A stretch of DNA of 64,000 nt from Salibacterium salarium (GTDB lineage Bacteria > Bacillota > Bacilli > Bacillales > Marinococcaceae): NCBI RefSeq assembly GCF_030813635.1, contig NZ_JAUSUM010000001.1:124001-188000 (forward strand), in the 5' to 3' direction. Position numbers and translations under genes: made by a program. Each line of letters opens with the position of its first letter. Position 1 is the first letter of the stretch. Positions 31,770 through 40,680 of this stretch are shown in pieces. The notes beneath the pieces were generated by a model, which saw only the letters and a list, made by a program, of their open reading frames with translations, was not told the origin of the DNA and did not search any database.

Positions 31770-32273
31770 CTAAATATTACTAAAATAATCGACATCCACT
31801 TCAATAATTTCTTCAATCTCATCTAATCCGAACTCATCTTCTACTTCTCCCTCAATTGTAACTTGGAGACGATCGGCATTGTCGGGAAAGTTAATCTTAT
31901 AGTAATCCGTATTTTGTTCCTGTTCTCCAGGAGAAAGCGTCGTTTGTAATTTTCCGTCTGTTGTATTGTCATTTTTGTTTGTTGTCACGGAATCTTCGAG
32001 GATATTTCCGTGTTCATCTAAAACGTACATTTTAATAAAATTGTGTCCATGCGTTAATGTTAAATCCGAAGAAGAGTTAGGATTTTCAATATATGGTTGA
32101 AAGTATATGGTCTCATCATCAGGGTTTGAGTATTTTAGCCCTACTTCAACACGTTCGGTCAATTGTTTGTAATCATGGCTGAATGTAGGGGTGCTAAAAA
32201 AATATACACTCATCGCAATACCACCGATAAGTACTGCGGCTGTGAGCCATTTGAAAAACGTAGCTTTTGTCAT
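31770..32273 (-). CDS. Membrane-anchored extracytoplasmic protein, unknown function
   Basis: A 167-residue protein with one N-terminal membrane segment (about 7-27) followed by an acidic, probably immunoglobulin-like beta domain (GLKYSNPDDETIYFQPYIEN). I do not recognise it. It is upstream of ypmRS on the same strand but separated from it by ~245 bp. Confidence 0.5.
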   Translation of the reverse strand: MTKATFFKWLTAAVLIGGIAMSVYFFSTPTFSHDYKQLTERVEVGLKYSNPDDETIYFQPYIENPNSSSDLTLTHGHNFIKMYVLDEHGNILEDSVTTNKNDNTTDGKLQTTLSPGEQEQNTDYYKINFPDNADRLQVTIEGEVEDEFGLDEIEEIIEVDVDYFSNI

Positions 32274-32579
32274 ATGTGTTTCAACACCTTTTTGGAAAAT
32301 AACGAGGCGGATAGCGACATTCCAGTTTCTGTCGCTTCATTATAAATCAACTACAACCACGGAAAAAAGCGAACAACTAAACCGTTATATAGTTTTAATG
32401 TCTTTGTTATATATATGAAAAATTGTTAATACATCGTTGGTTTTATAAAGTATCTACTGTATAGACGAATGAAAAAAGGAAAAAGTTTCAATACCCCTGA
32501 AATTTGTTGCATTAGCATGAAAACAGACACTCAGGAAAAATGGGCAACCGCCCAAAAGCTCTGTCACAAATGTTTTGCA

Positions 32580-32828
32580 TTAGAGCTTTTGAGACAGCCC
32601 TGTCTGCTTCTCGCAAAACTCGAAGAAACCGGGGATACCTTTTATGTGAAAGTGATGAATACTTTCAAAGCAGGCTAACCGCAAATCCTGCTGTAAGTCC
32701 TCCCTCTCCTGCATCGATGTTTGTTTTAACGATTTTTGGATAAAAGGTTCGAATTGTTCGAGAATGTCAGACATAGCCTCCGAATCGTTATTTCTAGCTT
32801 TTAGCGCTAACTCCATTAAATTACTCAT
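32580..32828 (-). CDS. RsoA-like sigma region 2 subunit (cassette 3)
   Basis: An 82-residue protein, almost the length of Bacillus subtilis RsoA. It carries the region 2-type block ILEQFEPFIQKSLKQTSMQE, then REDLQQDLRLACFESI. The ATG overlaps the end of the YvrJ-like gene (GATGAGTAA), so the three genes of this cassette are coupled. Together with the SigO-like protein it should form a two-part sigma factor. Confidence 0.78.
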   Translation of the reverse strand: MSNLMELALKARNNDSEAMSDILEQFEPFIQKSLKQTSMQEREDLQQDLRLACFESIHHFHIKGIPGFFEFCEKQTGLSQKL

Positions 32829-33000
32829 CCTTCCCCTCCTTTTTTGGTGTTGAGCCGGGGCATTCTTTGGACTCCTGTAAAAGATGTTCTATCCGTTCAA
32901 TCCTTTTTTCAAACCGAAACAATAGATAAAAAGTAATAACAATCGGGAATCCAAAATTGGCAAGCATTTGAACAAAGCCGGCCGCATTTAAAACGTTCAT
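32821..33000 (-). CDS. yvrJ: YvrJ-family small membrane protein (cassette 3)
   Basis: A 59-residue protein with one membrane segment (FVQMLANFGFPIVITFYLLF, residues 9-28) and a charged tail. It starts at 33000 with the stop codon of the sigma gene overlapping (TGATG). In sigma cassette 1 the YvrJ-like gene comes last, whereas here it lies between the two sigma halves; gene order is therefore not fixed. Confidence 0.75.
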   Translation of the reverse strand: MNVLNAAGFVQMLANFGFPIVITFYLLFRFEKRIERIEHLLQESKECPGSTPKKEGKDE

Positions 33001-33602
33001 CAATCGCATCCCCACCTTTGTGTGTACGTTCTTATTTTATCCAGTGCTTTTTGCCTTGTTTTAAATACGGCTTGTTGACTAATGGAAAGAGCTTTTGCAA
33101 TGTCCGTATCCGTCCAGCCCTCTTTATACTTTTTATTCAATACGAATTCTTGATGAGCCGTTAAATGTCGAAAAGCAAAGGATAAAGTTTTTTCCGAAAA
33201 TAAGTCTGCAAGATTTTTTTCTTCTAAATTTAACGTGCTTACGTGAATCAAAGAATCAGCAAATGTGATGCTTTTATCGGAGGTAAGCGGTTTATCCATG
33301 ATCAGCGGATATCGTGCTCTGTTCTGTTTGAGCTGTTGATCAAAACGTACAGCCCGCCAATGCAAGATTTTCATCATATACGAAGTAAGCTTCATTTCAC
33401 CATAGAAAAGGTAGAAGGCTTGATTTAACTGACTTATATTTTGTGGTGTTGGCTGACATATGGCTAAGACGAGAAGTTTACGGTGTTGTTCGTCTTTTAT
33501 GAATTGCTGAATAATAGGTTGTTCCCATAACGATGGTTGACTTTCAATAAACGTGTCGAGCCGTTGACAGTGCCCAATTAGCCATTGTATTTCTATGTTC
33601 AT
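33000..33602 (-). CDS. sigO: SigO-like sigma factor subunit (cassette 3)
   Basis: A 200-residue protein, close to the length of Bacillus subtilis SigO. The C-terminal part (about 140-195) is a region 4 HTH: FRHLTAHQEFVLNKKYKEGW, then TDTDIAKALSISQQAVFKTR. Region 2 is missing and supplied by the RsoA-like gene. The middle block (LTSYMMKILHWRAVRFDQQL) matches cassettes 1 and 2. The start follows AAAGGAGG. Upstream are both the recurring GGTTGTT/TCTTT motif and a LexA-like box. Of the three copies this one looks most like a resident SigO. Confidence 0.78.
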   Translation of the reverse strand: MNIEIQWLIGHCQRLDTFIESQPSLWEQPIIQQFIKDEQHRKLLVLAICQPTPQNISQLNQAFYLFYGEMKLTSYMMKILHWRAVRFDQQLKQNRARYPLIMDKPLTSDKSITFADSLIHVSTLNLEEKNLADLFSEKTLSFAFRHLTAHQEFVLNKKYKEGWTDTDIAKALSISQQAVFKTRQKALDKIRTYTQRWGCD

Positions 33603-33635
33603 ATTTACGGTCCTCCTTTATCTGCTTGTCTTATC

Positions 33636-33665
33636 AAAAGACAGATTTTGAATTTGAAAACAACC
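33636..33665 (-). promoter_or_regulatory. Putative SigO-type promoter of cassette 3
   Basis: On the minus strand GGTTGTT (33665-33659), 17 bases, then TCTTTT (33641-33636). One base shorter in spacing than the other four copies. It is located 34 bp before the sigma ATG. Confidence 0.55.
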
Positions 33666-33673
33666 TTAAAATC

Positions 33674-33685
33674 GAACGTTTGTTC
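33674..33685 (-). promoter_or_regulatory. LexA-like box upstream of cassette 3
   Basis: GAACGTTTGTTC, preceded by C, matches GAAC-N4-GTTC; the centre deviates at one position from the preferred R-N-R-Y. It lies between the sigma cassette and a divergent small ORF and abuts a TATAAG-like -10 on the minus strand. Confidence 0.5.
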
Positions 33686-33712
33686 TTATATTAAAACAGA
33701 AAAGGGAGAGGA

Positions 33713-33856
33713 GTGCAAAATAATAGTAGGGAATGGATTAAATTCAATAAGAAGGTTCCACTAGAAAAGAACGAAAAAGGAAATGTGTGGAGAGAGGTAA
33801 AACAAAAGCATAATGAGTATGAAATATCGAGGATTAATCTCCTTCAGTCAGCCTAA
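33713..33856 (+). CDS. 47-residue basic ORF divergent from sigma cassette 3
   Basis: GTG at 33713, directly after AAGGGAGAGG, opens a 47-codon frame ending at 33854-33856. The product is rich in Lys, Glu and Asn (REWIKFNKKVPLEKNEKGNV, then WREVKQKHNEYEI), which looks like a real helical protein. It shares the intergenic region containing the LexA-like box with the sigma operon. The function is unknown, and expression is not certain since the ribosome site is close to the start. Confidence 0.4.
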   Translation: MQNNSREWIKFNKKVPLEKNEKGNVWREVKQKHNEYEISRINLLQSA

Positions 33857-33944
33857 ATAAATTTATACTCGTGACGATTAGGTGTTGAAATTCTAAAACA
33901 ATAATATACGATTTAGTTAGATAGTATCTATTGAAAGGGGTGTT

Positions 33945-34154
33945 ATGATGAATGAGAAATTGCGTACCCGGATGATGGGTATGTATGGCCTTATTGTCGC
34001 TACTATTGGGTTGTCATTCGCTTTGTTTGGAAGTTTGTCTTTTTCATTTGATAACATCTATGAGTGGTTACTTGTAATAGCACTAGTTGCGATACTTCTG
34101 TTAGGGTTATTACAATTAATCGCAGGGGTGCCGTCACCTTTGAAAAAGAAATAG
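33945..34154 (+). CDS. Small two-helix membrane protein
   Basis: A 69-residue protein with two hydrophobic segments (about 12-32 and 41-60) and a short basic tail PLKKK. The start follows GAAAGGGG; the second ATG three bases later is equally possible. The family is not recognised. A ~90-bp AT-rich gap separates it from the next terminator. Confidence 0.5.
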   Translation: MMNEKLRTRMMGMYGLIVATIGLSFALFGSLSFSFDNIYEWLLVIALVAILLLGLLQLIAGVPSPLKKK

Positions 34155-34242
34155 TTAGCATTACGCGATTAATAAAGTCAAATCATAATACAGTGAGCTA
34201 ATAAAAAGACAGGGATAAAGTGATTTGGGGTTATTTTATACC

Positions 34243-34280
34243 GAGCGGACATCTTTAAGAATAAAAATGTCCGCTCTTAT
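34243..34280 (-). terminator. Terminator after EamA transporter gene
   Basis: Perfect 10-bp stem GAGCGGACAT/ATGTCCGCTC between convergent genes. The T-rich side is weak in both directions. Confidence 0.6.
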
Positions 34281-34294
34281 TCATAGTGGCAGCG

Positions 34295-35203
34295 TTATGA
34301 GGTCTGTTTCAACGCTTGGGTTTCTGTATCTTTTTCACGTTCGGATACGACAAAGATAGAAGTGAGAACAAGGAGAACTCCGACAATCTGCCAACCGTCG
34401 AGAATATCACCAAAAACGGTAACACCAATAAGAATAGCAACAACCGGCTCAATAGTAGTTAAGATAGACGCACGACTCGATTCGATATAGGTGAGTCCGT
34501 AAGTATAAAGGATGTAACCTAAAACAGTAGGCACGAAGGCAAGCCCAATCGCAAACAAAATAACGTTCACATCGAAGAGCAGGTCTAGTTTCCCGATCAA
34601 ACCCCCAGCAGGTATCATCAAAAAGCTCGCACATATAAACGAATATGCTGTAATGGTAAGGGAAGAGTAGCGCTGGCTGACGTATTTTCCGAAAATACTG
34701 TACATCGCATAAAAAAATCCTGATCCAAGTCCAATGATAATCACGTAAAAGGAAATCGTCGTATCAAATGCCGGAAGCAAACCAACCGTGAACGCACAAC
34801 CTGCCATAGTGAAAAATAGGGAGAGGATTTTGCGTTTTGTGAACCATTCCTTGAATAGAAAGCGGGAAAGAATAGTGACAAATAAAGGACCTGTGTATAA
34901 AAGCACCACCGCAAGCGATAAAGATGCTTCTTCCATGACCGTGAAATAACACCAATTAAAAAAGACAATACTTACTACACCAGTTCCGATAAAAAAGGGA
35001 AGATCTTTTATGTTTATTTTTAAATAGGAGGGGTGACGGATCAAAAGAAACCCGACAATTAAAATAGCGGAAAAAATAGCTCGAATGGCGACCGTTTCCC
35101 AAGGTGTGAATCCGGCATTATATAAAGCTTGTACAAATAAACCGATAAATCCCCATAACGCCGCACCCGCAAAAGCGAAAAAATAGGCTTTATTTCGTGT
35201 CAT
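34295..35203 (-). CDS. EamA/DMT-family transporter
   Basis: A 302-residue protein with ten predicted membrane helices in two EamA repeats (about 5-135 and 145-285). The repeats contain GAALWGFIGLFVQAL and the glutamate- and proline-containing helix ends AVVLLYTGPLFVTILS and SRASILTTIEPVVAILIG. These proteins export small metabolites such as amino acids; the substrate is unknown. The start at 35203 follows AAAGGAAG; seven upstream in-frame codons lack a ribosome site. Confidence 0.8.
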   Translation of the reverse strand: MTRNKAYFFAFAGAALWGFIGLFVQALYNAGFTPWETVAIRAIFSAILIVGFLLIRHPSYLKINIKDLPFFIGTGVVSIVFFNWCYFTVMEEASLSLAVVLLYTGPLFVTILSRFLFKEWFTKRKILSLFFTMAGCAFTVGLLPAFDTTISFYVIIIGLGSGFFYAMYSIFGKYVSQRYSSLTITAYSFICASFLMIPAGGLIGKLDLLFDVNVILFAIGLAFVPTVLGYILYTYGLTYIESSRASILTTIEPVVAILIGVTVFGDILDGWQIVGVLLVLTSIFVVSEREKDTETQALKQTS

Positions 35204-35224
35204 CCATTTCTTCCTTTCTGACAT

Positions 35225-35766
35225 TATTTCAATTAAAGATTTTCACCTGTCATCATGCACAATGACTACACGTGTCCTATCCACGAATCTAGGTTATCAC
35301 CCTTTCTAGGTAAATTTCTACCACTTCAGAATAGATCCATATTCTGAAACAAAATATTATACAAATATTGTAAATTGGAAACGGAATGTATTCTTAATGG
35401 AGGCATAGTATAAGTGAATTTTGTAATCCGTGTAAAGGGAGATACTGAGGAGGTTCAAAAAAAAGCTGGAATGTAGTGTATGAAGGAATAATTCCCGATG
35501 GAATACAAAAAAATATTTTAAACTCAGCCTGTTGAAGCATTTGATGATAATTTCGATGGTCATATCCTGAAGACTGTACGGATGGTTTTAAAAGTTTAGT
35601 TATTAAGCTAAGAGGCGTTTACCCGGAGCAAGGAAAGTGTCTTTTTTATGAAAAAAAGAATTGAGTTATTGGTCCTATTTTGAAATAATTGGTATTAAGC
35701 AATCGGGCAGCATTATCTAACAGGAAAAATTGTCTTTCTATTCTTCAATAATTAGGGGGGAGCTCA
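35225..35766 (+). other. Gene-free interval with degenerate coding traces
   Basis: No intact gene. Between 35415 and 35600 a plus-strand frame interrupted by several stops reads VNFVIRVKGDTEEVQKKAG ... VEAFDDNFDGHILKTVRMVL, apparently a decayed gene that I cannot identify. A dispersed repeat copy follows at 35621-35702. Confidence 0.35.
35621..35702 (-). repeat. Dispersed ~85-bp intergenic repeat, copy 1
   Basis: Read on the minus strand it contains TTAATACCAATTATTTCAAA, then the CAATAACTCAATTC-like part, CATAAAAAAGAC and the CTTTCCTTGCTCCGGG end. Copies 2 and 3 at 44714 and 46441 are in the opposite orientation and differ at scattered positions. Confidence 0.7.
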
Positions 35767-36078
35767 TTGGCTACTTGGAAGCTTTATGCTATAACGGTTG
35801 TTGAAATTATTATATTCTTAACTATTGGTTTCATTTTAGCTGAATCAGTGTTGAGCAGAATATATGAAAATGTTGGTATAGCTTACATGGGTAGTGTCGG
35901 GAATGTATGGTTCGGTTTATCCTTCTTATTATTTTGCTTATATACATTGTTTCGTAGTTTCGTTTTACCTAAAAAAAATTATCTTCTAAAAGAACGTATT
36001 ACCTCCCTAACTTTTTGGATTGTTTTTGTCTTATGTATTTATGCCGTTACCTATCCTTTTATAAAAGGAGAAATTTAA
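35767..36078 (+). CDS. Three-helix membrane protein, unknown function
   Basis: A 103-residue protein starting with TTG six bases after GGGGGG. It has hydrophobic segments at about 6-26, 43-64 and 80-98. Low GC content. It follows a region of decayed sequence and a dispersed repeat. No recognised family. Confidence 0.5.
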   Translation: MATWKLYAITVVEIIIFLTIGFILAESVLSRIYENVGIAYMGSVGNVWFGLSFLLFCLYTLFRSFVLPKKNYLLKERITSLTFWIVFVLCIYAVTYPFIKGEI

Positions 36079-36206
36079 ACTGGTATTCCATTATAGGGCG
36101 TGCTGATCGAATAATTGTGCGTTCTAAGTAATCAAGGAAGGTTATTTTTATCCGAAATTTTATTGAGAAGTATGAATGGAGTCATAAAATACAACACCTG
36201 TTTTTT

Positions 36207-36300
36207 AATGATTAAATATTGCTCCGATTTCTTTAAACCTTAATTCGTTATATAAACGCAATGTTGTGGTTGTTTTAGTTTCTTCATAGCATGTAACACA
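36207..36300 (-). pseudogene. Possible ECF sigma region 4 remnant
   Basis: A minus-strand frame ends YNELRFKEIGAIFNH-stop, which resembles the YxExSFKEIGxIL block of ECF sigma factor region 4. Upstream the frame is broken. The interval 36079-36544 otherwise contains only the menA terminator. Confidence 0.3.
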
Positions 36301-36460
36301 TAAATTGCTTCTTCTTTTTTTCATAAATATGCTCTGGTGTTTCTTTATTTGAAGTTTCATTTTCAAATATAGATGTATCTTTCGAAACCCTTCAGTATGT
36401 AAGTGTCTGTGTCAAAGAAAACGTTACACTATTTGAATGAAAAATTTAACAGTCATAAAA

Positions 36461-36497
36461 AAAGACCATCAAATGAGCATACAAATTGATGGTCTTC
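36461..36497 (-). terminator. Terminator after menA
   Basis: Stem AAGACCATCAA/TTGATGGTCTT. On the minus strand it is followed by a run of T. Confidence 0.75.
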
Positions 36498-36544
36498 TTG
36501 TATTACACTTTTATTTAAGACTCCATTTAGTAAACTAGATAATC

Positions 36545-37462
36545 TTACAATCCTTGTATAAGTAAAGCAATAATCTGCAAGCCTCCACAACGGACAGAAG
36601 CTTTTAACGCCGCTCCCATGAATGGAGGATAGGATTCGGGTGGATTCGTCTCACCAAGAGAACGGAGAACTCGAATTAATGGAATAAAACCAATCAGACT
36701 AATCAGGCCGTACCAAGGAAGGGCTTGGACAAGAACACAAAGGATAACGGTAAGAAAAGCAGCGATTGTCATCCATTTTGACAGTATCAATCCTTTCCTT
36801 TCTCCCAACACAACGACTAATGTTCGTTTTCCCGCTGCCTCATCCGCTTGTTGATGAAGAAAATGGTGATTATATAAAACGAGTGTCGTCAATATTCCAA
36901 CCGGAAATGATAGGAATAGCGCACGGATATCGAAGGTTCCGGTCTGTACAAAATAGGCACCCATCACGGGAAGGATACCAAAGGCAGTAAAAATGGCAAC
37001 CTCACTATACCCTTTTCCTCGATAACCGAATTTAAGCGGTGGAGCTACGTAAAAATAAGCAATAAGTGCACCGATGGCTCCAATAAGCAGGACAGGCCAG
37101 CCTTTGGCCACACTGATAATGATCCCGCATATCACAGCAACAGCCAGTAGGCCCCAAGTAACAGAAGCGAATGTTTTATCTGTCAGAGCACCGCTTGTCA
37201 AGATGCCAGAATTCGTTGGAATCCCATCTTCTATCTCTTCTGCTTTATCGTCTGCGCCGTTCCGATAATCCCACAAGTCATTAATCATATTAGAAAATAA
37301 ATGCGCAGCTATGGCTCCTATTAAAGTGATGATAAACCACAACGGCTCAAACGTTTCATTCCAGCTGAAAGCCCCGGCAGTTCCTAATATAACGGGTGTA
37401 ATGATGACAGGAAGCGCAAAAGTCCGGCTTGCCTTCATCCAGAATTTTAATTTATCTTTCAA
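36545..37462 (-). CDS. menA: 1,4-dihydroxy-2-naphthoate polyprenyltransferase (UbiA family)
   Basis: A 305-residue membrane protein with about eight helices. The first aspartate-rich motif NMINDLWDYRNGADD (about 58-72) binds the prenyl diphosphate through magnesium, and the second is in HHFLHQQADEAAGKRTLVV (about 200-218). The length and the NDLWDY variant suit MenA, the step that attaches the polyprenyl tail in menaquinone synthesis, at the membrane. Other UbiA enzymes cannot be fully excluded since no men genes are adjacent. Confidence 0.75.
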   Translation of the reverse strand: MKDKLKFWMKASRTFALPVIITPVILGTAGAFSWNETFEPLWFIITLIGAIAAHLFSNMINDLWDYRNGADDKAEEIEDGIPTNSGILTSGALTDKTFASVTWGLLAVAVICGIIISVAKGWPVLLIGAIGALIAYFYVAPPLKFGYRGKGYSEVAIFTAFGILPVMGAYFVQTGTFDIRALFLSFPVGILTTLVLYNHHFLHQQADEAAGKRTLVVVLGERKGLILSKWMTIAAFLTVILCVLVQALPWYGLISLIGFIPLIRVLRSLGETNPPESYPPFMGAALKASVRCGGLQIIALLIQGL

Positions 37463-37622
37463 AACTCATGACCCCCTTTTTTCCACAATATATGTAGAAA
37501 TATGTCGTAAACGTATACTTCATCATTGTACGGAAACAAGGACTACCTTATCAAGATTTTCAGCTTAGAATAAGACTTTTTTTGAAAAGTTGAATAATAG
37601 GTTTGGAAATGGTACATTATAA

Positions 37623-37639
37623 ATACAGGGTATGGGTAT
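37623..37639 (+). promoter_or_regulatory. Putative CsoR operator upstream of csoR
   Basis: An ATAC...GTAT-bounded element, ATACAGGGTATGGGTAT, overlaps the promoter of csoR just before a TATAAT box at 37641. GGGTA-containing repeats are typical of CsoR sites. Confidence 0.5.
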
Positions 37640-37665
37640 TTATAATAAAGGATAGGTGGGATTTC

Positions 37666-37959
37666 ATGGAGGAGAGTAATCATCAAAAACATACGGTGCA
37701 GCCTAATAAACAGCAGTTGTTGAACCGATTGAAAAGAATAGAAGGACAAGTTCGAGGTGTACACAATATGGTCGAAGATGACCGCTATTGTGTGGATATT
37801 TTAAATCAAATTGCGGCTATCCAATCGGCAGTAAATAAGGTATCCCTTGCCCTTGTGGAAGATCATACCCACCATTGTGTAGCGAATGCTATTAAAAATG
37901 GGGAGGGCGAAGAGTCAATTGAGGAGTTAATGGAAGTAATGAAGCGGATGGTAAAATAA
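37666..37959 (+). CDS. csoR: CsoR-type copper-sensing repressor
   Basis: A 97-residue all-helical DUF156 protein. It has LLNRLKRIEGQVRGVHNMVE and the copper-site residues: Cys in RYCVDIL, then His and Cys in EDHTHHCV, the C-H-C pattern of CsoR. Copper binding releases the repressor from DNA. The start at 37666 follows GGTGGG; the longer upstream frame lacks a ribosome site. It heads a csoR-copZ-copA cluster with operator-like palindromes before csoR and copZ. Confidence 0.85.
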   Translation: MEESNHQKHTVQPNKQQLLNRLKRIEGQVRGVHNMVEDDRYCVDILNQIAAIQSAVNKVSLALVEDHTHHCVANAIKNGEGEESIEELMEVMKRMVK

Positions 37960-37968
37960 TGTTTAAAA

Positions 37969-37987
37969 TATACCTTACAGGTGTATA
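37969..37987 (+). promoter_or_regulatory. Putative CsoR operator upstream of copZ
   Basis: TATACCTTACAGGTGTATA is a palindrome with arms TATACC/GGT(G)TATA. It lies just upstream of a TATAAT box and the copZ ribosome site. Confidence 0.55.
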
Positions 37988-38009
37988 GTATAATATAGGA
38001 GGAATAAAA

Positions 38010-38219
38010 ATGACTACAGAAACGTTGAAAGTACAAGGAATGTCTTGCGCGCATTGTGTGCAGGCGGTAGAAGGCAGTGTCGGAGAATTGAAAGGGGTAT
38101 CGGACGTTACGGTTCACTTAGAACAGGGAACTGTGGATGTTGTATATGACAAGGATGTAACGTCTCATGCAGATATTGTAGAATCTATCGATGACCAAGG
38201 GTATGATGTAGAACAATAG
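38010..38219 (+). CDS. copZ: Copper chaperone CopZ
   Basis: A 69-residue heavy-metal-associated domain with the metal-binding loop GMSCAHC (residues 10-16) and the ferredoxin-like fold length typical of CopZ. It carries Cu(I) in the cytoplasm and passes it to the CopA pump encoded 37 bp downstream. A GGAGGAATAAAA ribosome site precedes the ATG. Confidence 0.92.
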   Translation: MTTETLKVQGMSCAHCVQAVEGSVGELKGVSDVTVHLEQGTVDVVYDKDVTSHADIVESIDDQGYDVEQ

Positions 38220-38256
38220 GTATTCCTTTTCCCTTAAAAGAAAGGAGCGAGGGAAT

Positions 38257-40680
38257 ATGAGTGAGCAAGAAGAAATCTCCTTAAACATTTCGGGTATGAC
38301 ATGTGCAGCTTGTGCGAACCGGATTGAAAAAGGGTTGAATAAAATAGAAGGCGTAGAGAATGTCAACGTTAATTTGGCGACGGAACGTTCAAACGTAACG
38401 TATAATCCGGAACAGACTAGTCCAGAAGAATTTGAAGAAAAGATTGAGAAGCTAGGTTATCAGGTGGAGCATGATAAAGCGGAATTCAATGTGATTGGTA
38501 TGACGTGTGCGGCGTGTGCGAATCGGGTGGAAAAGAAATTGAATAAGCTTTCTGGTGTGTCAGAGGCAAGTGTGAATCTTGCGATGGAGACCGCAGCGGT
38601 GGAATACAATCCGAACAGTGTCTCGACGAATGATATGACAGAAGCGATTGACAAAATCGGGTACGAATTGCAGGAGAAAGCGGATGAAGAAGCAACCGAA
38701 GATCACCGCGATAAGGCGATTCGCAAGCAGACGATGAAATTTGCAATTTCTGCACTGTTGTCTCTGCCGCTTTTATGGACGATGGTTACACATTTTGAAT
38801 GGACCTCGTTTATTTGGATGCCCGACATATTAATGAATCCGTGGGTACAGTTGGCTTTGGCAACCCCTGTACAGTTTATCATTGGCTGGCAGTTCTATGA
38901 AGGTGCGTATAAAGCACTTCGCAGTAAAAGTGCTAATATGGATGTTCTCGTTGCTATGGGTACCTCAGCTGCTTACTTTTATAGTATTTTTTTAGGCTGG
39001 CAGTGGCTGAATAACGGAGCAACGGAGATGCCTGAACTGTATTTTGAAGCTTCCGGGATTATTATTACGTTAATTGTGTTAGGAAAATTGTTTGAAGCCA
39101 GGGCTAAAGGAAGAACCTCTCAAGCCATTAAAAAACTACTCGGTATGCGCGCAAAAACGGCTGTTGTCTATCGTGATGGAAACGAAGTTGAAATTCCGGT
39201 AGAGCAAGTACAAATCGGGGACACGGTAGTCGTGAAACCAGGTGAAAAAATTCCAGTAGATGGTGAGGTGCTGGAAGGGACTTCTTCTATAGATGAATCG
39301 ATGTTGACTGGAGAAAGTATGCCGGTGGATAAACAGCCGGACGATACGGTTTTCGGAGCAACCATGAATAAAAATGGTGTGCTTCGTATGAAAGCATCGA
39401 AAGTAGGAAAGGACACGGCGCTATCTCAAATTGTAAAAGTAGTGGAAGAAGCGCAAAGCTCTAAAGCAGAAGTACAGCGGTTAGCGGATAGAGTGTCAGG
39501 TGTGTTTGTTCCAACAGTTATAGGTATAGCGTTTGTAACCTTTCTTATTTGGATTACGCTCGTTGATCCAGGGAATGTTGGGAGTGCCCTGATGCCGATG
39601 ATTTCCATTCTTGTTATCGCCTGTCCTTGTGCTCTTGGACTCGCGACGCCCACTTCGATAATGGCAGGATCTGGACGAGCTGCTGAAATTGGTGTTCTTT
39701 TTAAAGGCGGCGAATATTTAGAGAATACCCGTAGTGTGGAAACGGTTGTGCTTGATAAAACAGGTACAGTAACTAAAGGGGAGCCAGAATTAACAAATGT
39801 GATTGCCGTTGGGAATTGGACCAACAATCAAGTGGTACAATACGCAGCATCTGCAGAAAAAGATTCTGAACACCCCTTGGCACGGGCCATTGTTGATGGG
39901 GCACATTCTACATCAGTATCTTTGATGGACGTAGAAGGAATGGAAGCCATACCCGGACAGGGAATCCGTGCAATGGTTAATGGCAGTATTGTTCATGTCG
40001 GAACCCGGAAGCTGATGGCGGAAGCGTCCGTCACAGTCGAGGAAGACACAGAAGAAAGACTGCAATCGTTCGAAGCAGAAGGAAAAACAGCAATGCTTGT
40101 GGCGGTAAATGGAAAGTATGCCGGCATGGTCGCTGTTGCGGATACGGTGAAAAACACGTCAAAACAAGCGGTCCACCGTTTAAGAGAAGCCGGACTGGAT
40201 GTGGTTCTTTTAACGGGAGACAACCAGCGGACAGCCGATGCAATAGCCGAGCAAGTAGGGATTGACCATGTGATTGCCGGGGTGCTCCCCGAAGAGAAAA
40301 GTGCTGAAATTCAGAAGCTTCAAGAAGCAGGTCAAAAAGTAGCGATGGTTGGAGACGGCATGAACGATGCCCCTGCACTTGCCACAGCTGATATAGGTAT
40401 GGCCATAGGAACAGGTACGGATGTTGCGATTGAAGCTGCTGATATTACACTCATGCGGGGCGATGTGAACAGCGTGGCGGATGCCATCTTAATGAGCCGA
40501 AAAACGATGAGAAACATTAAACAGAACCTGTTTTTTGCGTTTGTGTACAACACATTAGGTATCCCTATTGCTGCGATTGGTTTACTGGCTCCTTGGGTAG
40601 CTGGAGCAGCCATGGCATTCAGCTCTGTGTCCGTCGTCTTGAACTCGCTGCGCCTGCAAAATATTAAATTAGCTAAATAG
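38257..40680 (+). CDS. copA: Copper-exporting P1B-type ATPase CopA
   Basis: An 807-residue pump. Two N-terminal metal-binding domains carry GMTCAAC (near residues 14 and 83). Six to eight membrane helices follow, with the transport motif CPC in [11 protein letters not shown], the actuator motif TGES, the phosphorylation motif DKTGT, the nucleotide-binding HP motif (SEHPLA) and the hinge [10 protein letters not shown]. It exports Cu(I) driven by ATP. It is co-transcribed with copZ and controlled by CsoR. A weak hairpin (40685-40712) follows. Confidence 0.95.
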   Translation: MSEQEEISLNISGMTCAACANRIEKGLNKIEGVENVNVNLATERSNVTYNPEQTSPEEFEEKIEKLGYQVEHDKAEFNVIGMTCAACANRVEKKLNKLSGVSEASVNLAMETAAVEYNPNSVSTNDMTEAIDKIGYELQEKADEEATEDHRDKAIRKQTMKFAISALLSLPLLWTMVTHFEWTSFIWMPDILMNPWVQLALATPVQFIIGWQFYEGAYKALRSKSANMDVLVAMGTSAAYFYSIFLGWQWLNNGATEMPELYFEASGIIITLIVLGKLFEARAKGRTSQAIKKLLGMRAKTAVVYRDGNEVEIPVEQVQIGDTVVVKPGEKIPVDGEVLEGTSSIDESMLTGESMPVDKQPDDTVFGATMNKNGVLRMKASKVGKDTALSQIVKVVEEAQSSKAEVQRLADRVSGVFVPTVIGIAFVTFLIWITLVDPGNVGSALMPMISILVIACPCALGLATPTSIMAGSGRAAEIGVLFKGGEYLENTRSVETVVLDKTGTVTKGEPELTNVIAVGNWTNNQVVQYAASAEKDSEHPLARAIVDGAHSTSVSLMDVEGMEAIPGQGIRAMVNGSIVHVGTRKLMAEASVTVEEDTEERLQSFEAEGKTAMLVAVNGKYAGMVAVADTVKNTSKQAVHRLREAGLDVVLLTGDNQRTADAIAEQVGIDHVIAGVLPEEKSAEIQKLQEAGQKVAMVGDGMNDAPALATADIGMAIGTGTDVAIEAADITLMRGDVNSVADAILMSRKTMRNIKQNLFFAFVYNTLGIPIAAIGLLAPWVAGAAMAFSSVSVVLNSLRLQNIKLAK

